A stretch of 64,000 nucleotides of DNA from Chrysoperla carnea (taxonomy: Eukaryota > Arthropoda > Insecta > Neuroptera > Chrysopidae): contig NC_058342.1 in NCBI RefSeq assembly GCF_905475395.1, positions 28,988,640 to 29,052,639 of the forward strand, written 5' to 3'. A model generated the notes under the pieces. That model did no database searches, was not told the origin of the DNA, and saw only the letters and a program-made list of their open reading frames with translations. The position numbers were made by a program, and so were the translations under genes. Shown here one piece after another: positions 24,050 through 34,200 of the stretch (positions are counted from its first letter, which is position 1; each line of letters starts with the position of its first letter).

Positions 24050-25560
24050 ATGAAATGTCCTGTATATATATATATTTTAATTCAAAAAAGTAATAATTGT
24101 ATACTAATTATTGTATTTTTATAAGAATTGTTTCTGTATGTGGAATCGCTGAAATCGCTAATCGCCTACAGTGATTCCATGAAGAAAAAAAAATATTGAC
24201 TTGTATAACTGTATAACTCTTAAATGTAATAAAAACTAATAACTGTATGTAGAACAGACTGTCAACATTAGAAAAACTGAATGTAGTTATCCGTCTCTCT
24301 GGCTACAGCAGCCAAAAGACATTAAAATTATAAGATTATTAAAATTTAAAATAAATAATTAATACTCATAAGTAAATGTGTTCTTAATTTTAAATAACTT
24401 CCCTCAAACAATTCCTTAAACTTTCTACTTCATCCTAAAACAATTCATTAATTCCTAATTTCCCACTACTATATTTTATCTATGGTTTTTACCTTATGTA
24501 GTCATGGGCGTCGCCAAAGGGAGCAGGTAGGACTAATTGGCTCCCCTCTAGTGATTCGCAAAAATGGTTCAAAGCAGTTTTTAAACAAAAATTTTCTCCC
24601 AAAAGTTGACCCCTTTAACCACTTAATAATATCGAATGAGTTTAGTATGAAATTAGAATCAATGAAGCTCCCTAAAAATTTTCGACTCACTCTTTTTTAT
24701 ATTTTTGCGGGTATTGCCCAATCCATTCTTTGTGTCTTTGGTATGAATCAAGAGTTCAGCATAGAATTTTAAAACTAGATGTAAACAATATATTTAAAAT
24801 AAAATTATTGGGTCCACAAAGAAAATTATATTTGGCACGAAAACTATTAAATTTAGTGAAAAACATTAAAACATATTGTCATAGACTAATTTCAAACGAT
24901 TCAAGTTCCAGCTAATTCTGTTACTCATAAAAGAATATTATGCCATCTCTTAGACAAACGTTAAACTATTAAATTAAATATAAATAACCAGCTAATTATG
25001 TTACTCATAAAAGAATATGCCATCTCTTAGAGAAACGTTGAACTATTAAATTTCAATATCTAAAAAGTGAAAATATAAAGGCTTCATTCCAATAGATGGC
25101 ACTATTTAATGGATATACAGTGTCATCTATTGGCAAAACATTAAACTAGAAGAATTAAATTAATCTAACTTTTTAATTAATATAATTTTTTGGATTCCAA
25201 ATCGTTGAAATCATTGATCTCCAAAATTTTTAATTGAATTTTAGTGTTAAATTTACACTATTAAACGATCAAAAAGTATTGTGCATCCAACTAACCTTTA
25301 TTAGCCGTCAATTAACCGCCGTTCAAAGACATTAGAATTTATATTACAGTTTGTTTATATCTGAATATTCTTGTCATAAAAACCAATTGAATGGTTTATT
25401 AAAAAAGCTAGGCGCTAAATAAACGGCTTATTATTACAAGTAAGTTTACAAAACTCACAGTTCAAACATCTGAGAACTCCATTAAAATACCTTTTTTCTT
25501 AGAACTTTCAGCTCAAGATCATCGTATTTTTTTAGTTGTTCCGAGTACAGACCCTTAAAC
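24050..25560. other. No gene seen; short local repeats
   Basis: A phrase around TAATTCTGTTACTCATAAAAGAATAT with ATGCCATCTCTTAGA occurs twice at about 24913-24955 and 24990-25030, a direct repeat of roughly 78-base period. The 24482-24772 frame starts in a balanced-composition phrase (GTCATGGGCGTCGCCAAAGG) that looks repeat-derived. No gene is supported. Confidence 0.4.
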
Positions 25561-25564
25561 TCGC

Positions 25565-25735
25565 ACTTGAAACATAGCTAAGAACACTCTCCATTAAACT
25601 TATTTCATACGATAAAAAAAAAAAATTAAAATCGGTTCATCCGTTTGGGCGCTACGAAGCCAGAGCCAGACAGACACACGCATAGCGGTCGAACTTTTAA
25701 CACCCCTTTTGTTTCGCGGATTAAAGATAGTTGAC
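25565..25735. repeat. Dispersed repeat, second copy of the AACACCC family
   Basis: It contains TAGCTAAGAACACTCTCCAT, AAAATCGGTTCATCCGTTTG, a CAGACAGACACACGCATAGC phrase and AACACCCCTTTTGTTTCGCG in the same order as 8680-8826. It directly abuts the orphan exon-like ORF to its right. Confidence 0.75.
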
Positions 25736-25754
25736 TGCGACACATCAACCTCAC

Positions 25755-26121
25755 CAAAAAGTATCTAGTATCCGTTTTCGAAATAATTTCCTCTGATCTC
25801 ATGTTAACCATCGCATAGATTCCCACAGGATTTGAGATATTTCCATCGTTAGAAATGTTTGCCCACCGAAGAACGTAAGCATCCTCACACAGAAATTTCT
25901 TCAAAACTGGCGATTGTAACTTGAAAAAGTAACAAATACACAGAATTGCAGATTTTCCATATTTGCCAGGTAGTACTGATTCCATCAGGAATAAGATAAG
26001 AAAAAATGCTTGATTTAAGTTATACCCTCCAAGAAAATTGTAAAAATAATCTGAAGATGGAATTATTTTTATGCAACTGTTGGCAATGGGCAAGTAAAAA
26101 ACATTCCTTTTAAACGAAACT
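25755..26121 (-). pseudogene. Orphan exon-like ORF of 122 codons, unknown protein
   Basis: On the minus strand a frame of at least 122 codons runs from a strong acceptor (a T-rich tract then TATTTCAG| at 26122) to a good donor (TTTTTG|GTGAGG at 25755), so it looks like one internal coding exon. It contains two hydrophobic stretches (around residues 1-15 and 42-62) and the soluble-looking segment KKFLCEDAYVLRWANIS, then VGIYAMVNMRSEEIISKTDT. I do not recognise the family. By rough composition, a frame of this length is not expected by chance in DNA this A/T-rich. No partner exons were found: RpL13 ends only 114 bases upstream on the same strand, and a dispersed repeat begins 20 bases downstream. 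It may be a stranded or captured exon, or a real exon of a gene I cannot assemble. Confidence 0.45.
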
Positions 26122-26172
26122 CTGAAATACAAAAAAATGATACAAAATAGCACATTTGATAGAAAAAGAAAA

Positions 26173-26178
26173 TTTATT
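26173..26178 (-). promoter_or_regulatory. Likely poly(A) signal of RpL13
   Basis: AATAAA on the minus strand, 57 bases after the RpL13 stop codon. It is the nearest canonical hexamer downstream of the gene and in the usual distance range. Confidence 0.55.
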
Positions 26179-26234
26179 TCCACCCTTATTTTACATTTTT
26201 TTTATAATAATTTGTAAAATAATTTACACTTAAA

Positions 26235-28746
26235 TTACTTTGCTTTTGCTTTCTTCGCATCTTTTGTAATTTTAAGGTCTTCAGTGTTTTCTGCTGCGTC
26301 CTTAGCTCGTTTAGCTCGAATACCAACTAATTTAGCATCAGCACGTGCCTAAAAAGACAAAAATATTGTATTAAGAACTTTTAAGAAATTATTAACTAAT
26401 CCAATTAGGATTAGACAACAACTTGACAGTACAAAATTTCCAAAATGAGAGTGTTTTTTCATATTTTGGACAAATTATAGGCTTTAATAAAAAATAAAAA
26501 TTTCTTCTTCAAAAACACTCCAGTGCGATTTTTCTAAATATCATTAAAACAAATAACGCAATTTTTTTACGAATAAAGGAAATTTTTCTTCAAAATTCAG
26601 CCTGAGCTTGCATTCTTAAACTCGAAAAGCAACAATTTCTAGGTTGCTCATCTTCTCCTTAATACGCCGTATTCAGAATAAATCTTTAAGTGCAGAAGCA
26701 ACGTTGTTTCGAAAAATCAAGTCAGATCATGGCTTTTAGGTGCCATTTTATTGATTAATGCTGCTTACAAGGGGGCCAACAGTCAAATTTTAAAATTCCT
26801 TGTATAATTGGTCATACATTTCTCTGAATTTGATGCTCATATTCGACAATAATTTTAATATTTTCTAAATCCCTCCAGTAGAATTATGTACCCCCTGATT
26901 AACCCGAATTTTGACCCAGCCTAGTACAAAGATATTCGTACATTTTCCCTTTCCTTAAAAATCAGCCCCCCTACGTAAGACATCTCTTCGGGAACTTTCA
27001 AAAACAATTGAAAAAAAAAATTACCTTGCGTAAGAAATTGAATGCACTGAATTTCTTGGCGTCCTTTGTAAGAACTTGTGTCTTCAATTTAGCAGCTGGT
27101 TGTCTGATTGGCATTACTTTAGTCTTCAATTGTGTGGCTAATTTGCGTTCCTCTTCAGTTGCTTCACCTTTACGGACTTTCTTGTTGTTCAATGGGAACA
27201 AGATTAATTTACTTCTGTATTCTTTTAATCGTTGAACATTTTGTTGAAGTGATTCAACTGATTTGTTTCGTCTACGATAATCAACAGCGATACCAACGGT
27301 TCTTGCAAATGCAGCATTTAAACCAGCTGCCTATTTTTAAGAAGTGAATAATTTTCAAAAATTAAAAACTTTATACATTATTTTTAAAGCAAAAAAATTA
27401 ATTTTTAAAACATGCAAAAAAAACTATTTTGAATTTAAGAAAGAGCAAAAAATTTAGAAAATAATCTTCTTCATTGGTTTTCGGTTCTAAAATCTTCCAA
27501 GTTCCGTCTTAAGTCTTCGTCAAATTTCACCCGGCCTATGTTTAAAATACTGATTAAAAATAAAATCGTTATACGAGATTAAAACGTAAAGACTCCTAAA
27601 CTAACTTTAAAAAATCATTAAAGCAAATTGTTTAAAAATCCTGTATATATTAAGTTCTAAGCATTATAACGACTTCCTGATACATAGCTTGGAGCACAAT
27701 TCGATTTGGATTCTTTGATTCATAGCCCAGCTTTTTTGAAATCGGAATTAGCACACTATCACGTTAAGTTTTTTGAGCTTTTCTTGAATTTTCTGGAATA
27801 CAGCGAATGAACGTATTTACAGGGTTAACGAAAAAGCTAAAAAAACTAGCAGTACCGTAATAATTCGAAAGAATTGAAGGCATGGCCGACCCGTGGATCA
27901 GTGAATGAACCCAATCACAGGGAAAAGCTATTAATTTTTAGCTTCGACAAACAACCCACATTAAGCCGCACACACGGGCAGCACATGTGCTTACAAATAC
28001 AAATTAGCCTGTAATACTTTAAGTTCTCGTCCATTAGAGAACACAGTTATTTCTATAAACGTTTTACGAATGTAAGCTTTTAGGCTTCTTAAAACTTTCC
28101 ACTGTTTCGATTAAACTTTTTTTTTATCGAAGTTCTACTGTATTATAAAAAGTGTATTAACTTTAATAATACGACGTAGAATTAAAAGATCGGAATATTA
28201 ATCCTTGGCTAAAAATCACACTTAAAATCCGAAAGTATTTTTGTCTATAGACAATGCTTCTAACCATAACAAACTTAAAACAAAACATGTGGATTTACTT
28301 AAGGTTTAGGCTAAAGAACGTGTTTAAATCCCGTAGATAGGTTATTTACACTAATTTGTGGGCCCTTACACCAAAATTTGTTTGTTTACAGTCAATATTT
28401 CTAACAAAAACGAATTTGAGTCTAAATTAACGACACCCTTAAATATATACAGGTTATGAAACTTATAAAAATATGTTAGAAAAATTTACAAAACACTTAC
28501 TTTAATTTCATCTAATGTGAAACCGCGACCTGCTCGTACTTTGGTGTGATATCTAAATGTTGGACAACGTACAACAGGACGTAATGGACCAGCAGCTGGA
28601 CGTGGTGCAATTGCACGCGCTTTCTTAACACGATTTTGTTTTCTACGGAATTTTCTAGCTGGTTGATTAAACCAAGTTTTCACAAATCGTTGCCAATCTT
28701 TATGGAAATGTCCATTTGGAATCATATTATTACGTTTTGGAGCCAT
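26235..28746 (-). CDS. RpL13: Ribosomal protein L13 (eL13)
   Basis: Three coding exons join in phase: 28501-28746 (82 codons from the ATG at 28746, donor AAA|GTAAGT), 27025-27330 (102 codons) and 26235-26348 (37 codons and TAA), giving 221 residues, close to the 218 of Drosophila RpL13. The N-terminus [20 protein letters not shown], then [31 protein letters not shown] and, in exon 2, [18 protein letters not shown] are the signature blocks of the family. The C-terminus is Lys/Ala-rich. The protein is a structural part of the cytosolic 60S subunit. A 5' UTR acceptor (TTTTGCAG) sits at about 28777, so a separate non-coding first exon lies upstream; I could not place it. Introns are 1170 and 676 bases long; no intronic snoRNA was convincing. 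Confidence 0.97.
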
Positions 28747-28779
28747 TTTAACGGTGCTTCAACAACCGGCTTCCTACTG

Positions 28780-29525
28780 CAAAATAAATACAAAAATATA
28801 TGTTACACTTTAAAACACACTGTAGGTTACGTGGTTAAGATTTTATGATTGAACTTTTATTAAATGAAACTTTGAATATTTTAACAAAATATTTAACACA
28901 AATAAATATTTATATAAAATTTATAATGAATTTACACTATTTTGAATTATTTTGTTATAAGATGTATGAAATATTTTTAGATTTTTTATTTTATAAACAC
29001 ATGGATTTCCTCACCTTCTTCAATCAATTCAATATACAGAAAAGAACTTTTAGTGATGGCAGTGCGCTCTATCACGCTTTGTATCAAAATAATGAATTGT
29101 CTCGACTCGTATAAACACGTTTATAGTATTCACTGAATAGTAGGTATGTTCGAGTAGCATTTGTCTATTATATCCACATATAGTATATTTGAACGGCTTT
29201 AGTCTGAAATTTGTACCGCTGAAAAACATTGATGAGAAACAAAATTTTGGTACAGACAAAAAAGAAACAGGCCCGACAACTCAAAAACGAAAATTGATAG
29301 CGATATGAAATTTTAACAGCGTGCTATGTAATTTAGAAGTTCGTGAAACACAAACATCCAACTCATTTTACGATTAACTGTGTTTTCTAAGATATTATTT
29401 GAAATCGATATAAGATATCGCGCTTTTTAAAGGATTTTCAGAGATAGCTCGGAAGCTACTTGTCCAATCGTCAAATAAACTTGATTTTATTTATTGGGTA
29501 AAATTTACTTTACAACAACTGAGTT
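28780..29525. other. Upstream region of RpL13, no other gene seen
   Basis: This should include the RpL13 5' UTR intron and probably its promoter, but no TOP-type start (pyrimidine tract) could be pinned down. Short ORFs on both strands (for example 28845-29114) are A/T-driven and not credible. Confidence 0.4.
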
Positions 29526-29529
29526 TTCG

Positions 29530-29812
29530 CTTATGAACGCTTAGGCCTGGCAGTGTATCACGACTACTGCAGGAGTTGTCACTACTTAGCTCATGCCATG
29601 AGGAGATGGACTTACTTGAGCCAACCGCTCTTTGACGACCTCTCGGACCTTAAGTCCATCGGCATCAAAGCTCTCCTGCTGTTCTTAAACAGCCCTAAAT
29701 GGTTCATGGAGTAGTGGCCGGGGATAGGCCAACACTTTTTCGGTATCACAACGGACCCTATGGTCTAAGTGTGTTGCACCCCAGGAGAGCCACTCTAACC
29801 TAACCTAACTGA
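29530..29812 (+). mobile_element. 5'-truncated non-LTR retrotransposon, coding end plus 3' tail
   Basis: The frame MRRWTYLSQPLFDDLSDL, then KSIGIKALLLFLNSPKWFME, ends at the TAG at 29712-29714. It is the very C-terminus of an I/Jockey-like polyprotein, the part after the Cys/His knuckle. The 3' UTR follows: GGCCAACACTTTTTCGGTAT, CACAACGGACCCTATGGTCT, AAGTGTGTTGCACC, and a tail of CTAACCTAACCTAAC at 29802-29816. The tail repeats resemble the insect telomere unit TTAGG on the other strand. The same tail ends the fragment at 4733 and the SINE at 45013-45245. Confidence 0.85.
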
Positions 29813-29819
29813 TTTTTCT

Positions 29820-30390
29820 TATCTATTGTGTTCATAGATGGCATTTCATCTATCATCTATCTATCCTTGTCTATTATGAGTAATTTTTCGTTTATTGACT
29901 AACTTCATGGTGTTAAAAAATTTTAGCTAATTTCAACATGAAGTTTTGGAATTAGTCTGTGTGAGCACATCATAAAAATTCACTCTCATCATTTCTTCAT
30001 AACTAGCCTTAACAAGTTTATAACTTCAAAAATTATCTATGCAATGAGGCGCGTTTGAAATTTTACTAACCATGGCACAAAAAAAATCATCTTTACTTGA
30101 ACCAACCTATTACTTACTAAAAACTGCACTTTCTATAAATGTCAAGTTCACATTTGAAAATGTTTGAATTTGAAACGAAATTATTTTCGTCAATACTTGA
30201 ACTGATTTATCGAAAATAAATATTATTTTTAAAATTTTTATTTACACTTTGAAATATTTTTAAATTGATTAAATTAAATTCGTGACGTCATGTCATATAT
30301 GTCATTATTGTGTTCCCTATTCTAAAATAATACCTCAAAAGAACTGTATTTTTAGGACTAAATGCCTGTGGATAATTTGATTTACTCATC
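29820..30390. other. No gene seen
   Basis: A/T-rich sequence with no supportable feature. Confidence 0.4.
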
Positions 30391-30394
30391 CAGG

Positions 30395-30675
30395 GCTTCT
30401 AGAATTCTTCAAATGAACCCAACTTTTGAATTTTTTGGATCTAAATTGCCTTATATACTGAGTTTTATCAAAATTAAAAAAAAAAATTATCTCAAATTTT
30501 TCTATTTTTTTCTAAGTGCAAATATCAGGTCCATTTGACAATTAGATGCGTAATTTCCGAGAAATCATAAAAAAATTCAACTCGAAGATATATTTTCTCA
30601 AAAACTACGCATCCAATCGTCAAATGAACCCGATTTTTGAATTTTTTGGGTCTAAATTGCTTTATATACTGAGTT
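30395..30675. repeat. Dispersed repeat, second 'AAATTCAAAAATCGG' copy
   Basis: GAACCCGATTTTTGAATTTT followed by TTGGGTCTAAATTG and TATATACTGAGTT occurs twice, at about 30412-30465 and 30625-30675, with matching phrases at 23180-23250. It borders the tandem TAF3 repeats directly. Confidence 0.65.
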
Positions 30676-31265
30676 ATTATCTTCAGTTGGTTGAATTTAA
30701 GGAAAAGAAATAAAAGAGCAATTTTAAAATTTTGTTGAAAACAACTAGATTTTTATTTAAACAGTTTTTTACAAAAATTAACAAATAAATTAATTATCCT
30801 TTTTCTCTTTCTTTTATATCCGTATGCAAAGTTTCTTGTTTCTTATCCAGACAAACTTTTCCCAACAAAATCATTGTCTTCAGTTGTTTAAAGACAAGTA
30901 AAAAATTAGCAATTTTGAAATTTTGTTTAAATATTTAGATTCTTATTTAAACAGCTTTTTACATAAATTAACAAAAAAGTTTACTGATCCTTTTTTCCTT
31001 TCTTTTTTCTTTTTATCCGCATTGAAAGTTTCTTGTTTCTTATCCAGACAAATTTTTCCCAACAAAATCATTGTTTTCAGTTGTTTAAACTTAAGGAAAA
31101 GTAAAAAATTTGCAATTTTGAAATTTTTGTTTAAACATTTAAATTCTTATTTAAACAGCTTTTTAAAATTAACAAATTAATTAATGATCCTTTTTCTCTT
31201 TCTTTTTTCGTTTTTTCTTTTTATCCGTATGGAAACTTTCTTGTTTCTTACCCAGACAAACTTTA
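30676..31265 (-). repeat. Three tandem copies of the TAF3 terminal exon end
   Basis: A unit of about 200 bases occurs three times head to tail. The landmark CTTGTTTCTTATCCAGAC (or its close variant) lies at 30835, 31032 and 31240, periods of 197 and 208. The rightmost unit holds the functional 3' end of TAF3 exon 10 (GKKQES... to the stop at 31181). The other two, downstream of the gene, still read CLDKKQETFNADKKKKERKK or similar on the minus strand but lack the PHD cysteines before it and lack a splice acceptor. Confidence 0.85.
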
Positions 31266-34200
31266 CAATACCAATCTTCGTTGTCGTCTGGCGGCACCTG
31301 GATACCGACGCACACCCTAAAAATTGAATAAAAACCAAAATTATTTTCATTGAGAAAAACCGAGAGGCATTTGCATATTCCTACGATTTTAAAAGCGAAT
31401 TTGACCAGAATTTTGGTTCAGCCATATATGATTAAAAATTTTGAAAAGGTTTTTTTTTGCGTTGTCACCTCGAATTGGGTTATTTGTACTTACCAATGGT
31501 ACCAGGCATCGCAGTCATCACATCCAATCATAGGGCTACCATCGTCCTGGCCCCCACAAGCTGGACATATCCAAACTTTGTTCCCATCTTTATCCTAAAA
31601 AGGTAATCTCTCAAGTTTAATAAGAGAAGTGTGACATACATGGAAATCCGATTATTTGTTTGATGTTAATGAAAAATGATGAAAATACAAAATGGCTGAT
31701 TGAATTTTAAATTAATTAATTATTTGAAATGAATAAAATGTGTGAAAAACTGTTCTTATTTGAGACTTTCTTCCCCAAATTTGTTTTGCTTTTTTTTTAT
31801 TTAATAATATATATTTTATTAATTGCCATTATTTTCATTATAAACATTTAAGGTGATTCTGACTCGATAATTTTTTCGAATATTGGTAGAACAAAAACGT
31901 TTCTACTACTCCACACAACAGAAAAAACGATGTATATATTTCGACAAAAATCTACCCATTACCTTCCTACATTTAATTAAAATTATCTCGTATAATTAAT
32001 CAGAATTCAAAAACATTTGATCCCTTGAGTTACCATAGACATATAAGAATAGACTGAATAAGTCTACATGATCTGCCCAGACTCGATAAAAAGAGAACGA
32101 TGCTCTGACGTACGTTTTGTTTCTTTTTAGTTGCGTTTGTGCATTAACAGTCTTGGACAAGTCCTTACTGTAAGTGGACAAGTGCGCCAGTAAGTCAAGC
32201 CCAAAAAAAGAGACAAAACGTACGCCAGAGCATCGTTCTCTTTTTACCAAGTCTGGAATCCCACTTACACGATCGTCTGTTACTAGCGTGGTCTATTCTT
32301 ATATGTTTATGTGAGTTACTCATCAAATGCTTTAATCAGATAAATAGAGGTTGGAAAATAATTTTAGTTTACATGAATGGCTTCTGTTTTGGGACAGTGA
32401 GATATCCTGAAGGAGAATTGGCTTCTTACAAGCAAGTCTCTAAAGATTAAAGACATCTCTCCAGAGGCTGCGCATAATTACGGGAAGATTTAAGGATTAT
32501 TTTAAAACATTAGAGCTTAGACTAAATGAGAATTTGCTTCTCACAAGTCTTCCGATGGAATCTTTTTATTCCTTCAGAAAGAGACTTCATTAGTCGTTAT
32601 ATTTTGACTCCGTTATCGGGAGACTCGGGTTCGATTCCCGGTACCAAATCCAAAATATAGGATCTTGTTTCTACACATAAAAAATGCTGAAAGGTAAAAT
32701 ATGAAATAAAAATAAAGCAATTAATTTTGAAAGTTTATTCCGCATAAATAAATTCGATAGAAACGCAATCGCAATGTCATTAAAAGTTTTATCAATGTAT
32801 AGAGTCGATAGGTTGTTTTATTTCGCCAATAAAGAATGAAAGCAAGTTGGAATTGTATCAACTTCGATTAAAGAATCAGCGATATTTGCTCAAGGAAATA
32901 CTGATTACATCATTAAGTCGTACTTCCCAGAAGCAAGGACGAAAATATAAGTAAATTTGGTATTATATACCTGAAGACAGTTCTACGACTGTTGTCTTGC
33001 ATTTTAGATGCAAAATTAAATTGTATCATTTTTAGGCATGGTCTTGGGGACTAAACCATTACATTACCTACTGGCTATTTATAATGATTTTCTTCGTAGC
33101 TAGAAACAAATTGGATTACCTAACCTATTAAATAAATGTCATTGAGGCCATGAGAAAAAATTCTAATGATTTTGGGGCGCTCTCTTACCTATCTTAAAGA
33201 GATTAAAACAAAGGGCATGAGAGTGAATTATCGGCTTAAGAATTTTGTACAGTGCCGCTGGAGAACATACAAAAATCATGCGAATGTCATGAACAAACTT
33301 GGAATGGGAATTTTGAGAAGGTTCACCTGAACAGTTTTATTCGAATATTCATAGATTTGATACAAATATGATATCAAGAAAAACTGTTTATCATAAAAAA
33401 CAAAATAATCTTAAACCCAGGAAAACCTATGAACCTAGTTTATACTTTAATTTATAATGAAAATAATAGCCTGAAAATTTTTGATTCGAAATTAATATAA
33501 TTATTAAAAACACAAAAGTATTATCTACTCCAAAAAATTAAAAACAACAAAAGTAGATATTAGATAATTACCCAAAAAAATATAAATAAGAGGTTTTGGT
33601 CACTTACCAATTCAGAAGCGGCTGCTTTTTTTGTTACCGGTGCGGAATGTTTGGCAGTTTGATTTGCGTTGTTTTGAGCAGCGAGGGCAGCTGCTGCGGC
33701 CGCTGCGGCAGCCGCAGCTGCTGCTTTAGCAGCATTCGTAGAACCGCGAGGTCGGCCGGGACCAGCATGTGTACGTACTGGTGGTGTTGGGGGTGGTATT
33801 GGTGCGGGAGGTGGGGGTGCAACAGTTGTTGCATTACCAGCCCCAGTATCCTTTTCGTCATGACCGCTGGGACCATTATGCCCTTCTGTATGGACAAGAT
33901 TCAGTACCCACACAGTTAGACACTAACAATTTTTTTCCTGATATATTTCATATACGACTATACATAAATTTTTTATTTCCCTTCACACTGATCGACACTA
34001 TTTGTGTCACACGAAAGAACAAACTTCCCCTTTATTTGAATAATCTTGGATAGAAATAATTTCGGATTCCCCTATTTTCTCTTTGAGATATTTTGAAACT
34101 CTAAGTTGTCGACATTTAAAAACTTTCTTCGGATTCCAATTTCAGAAGTTATGATTTTTTCATCATTAATACAATTTTTGGGTCTAACGTACTATATACG

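Noticed and set aside
27331-28500. Possible intronic snoRNA in RpL13
   Set aside because: Ribosomal protein introns often host them, but I could not find a matched C/D or H/ACA pair with a closing stem.
33596-33919. Plus-strand Cys-rich ORF opposite TAF3 exon 8, and a second minus frame over the same bases
   Set aside because: Shadows of the Ala-run and Pro-run coding exon; the exon frame is set by splice phase to exon 9 and by the GRPRG motif.
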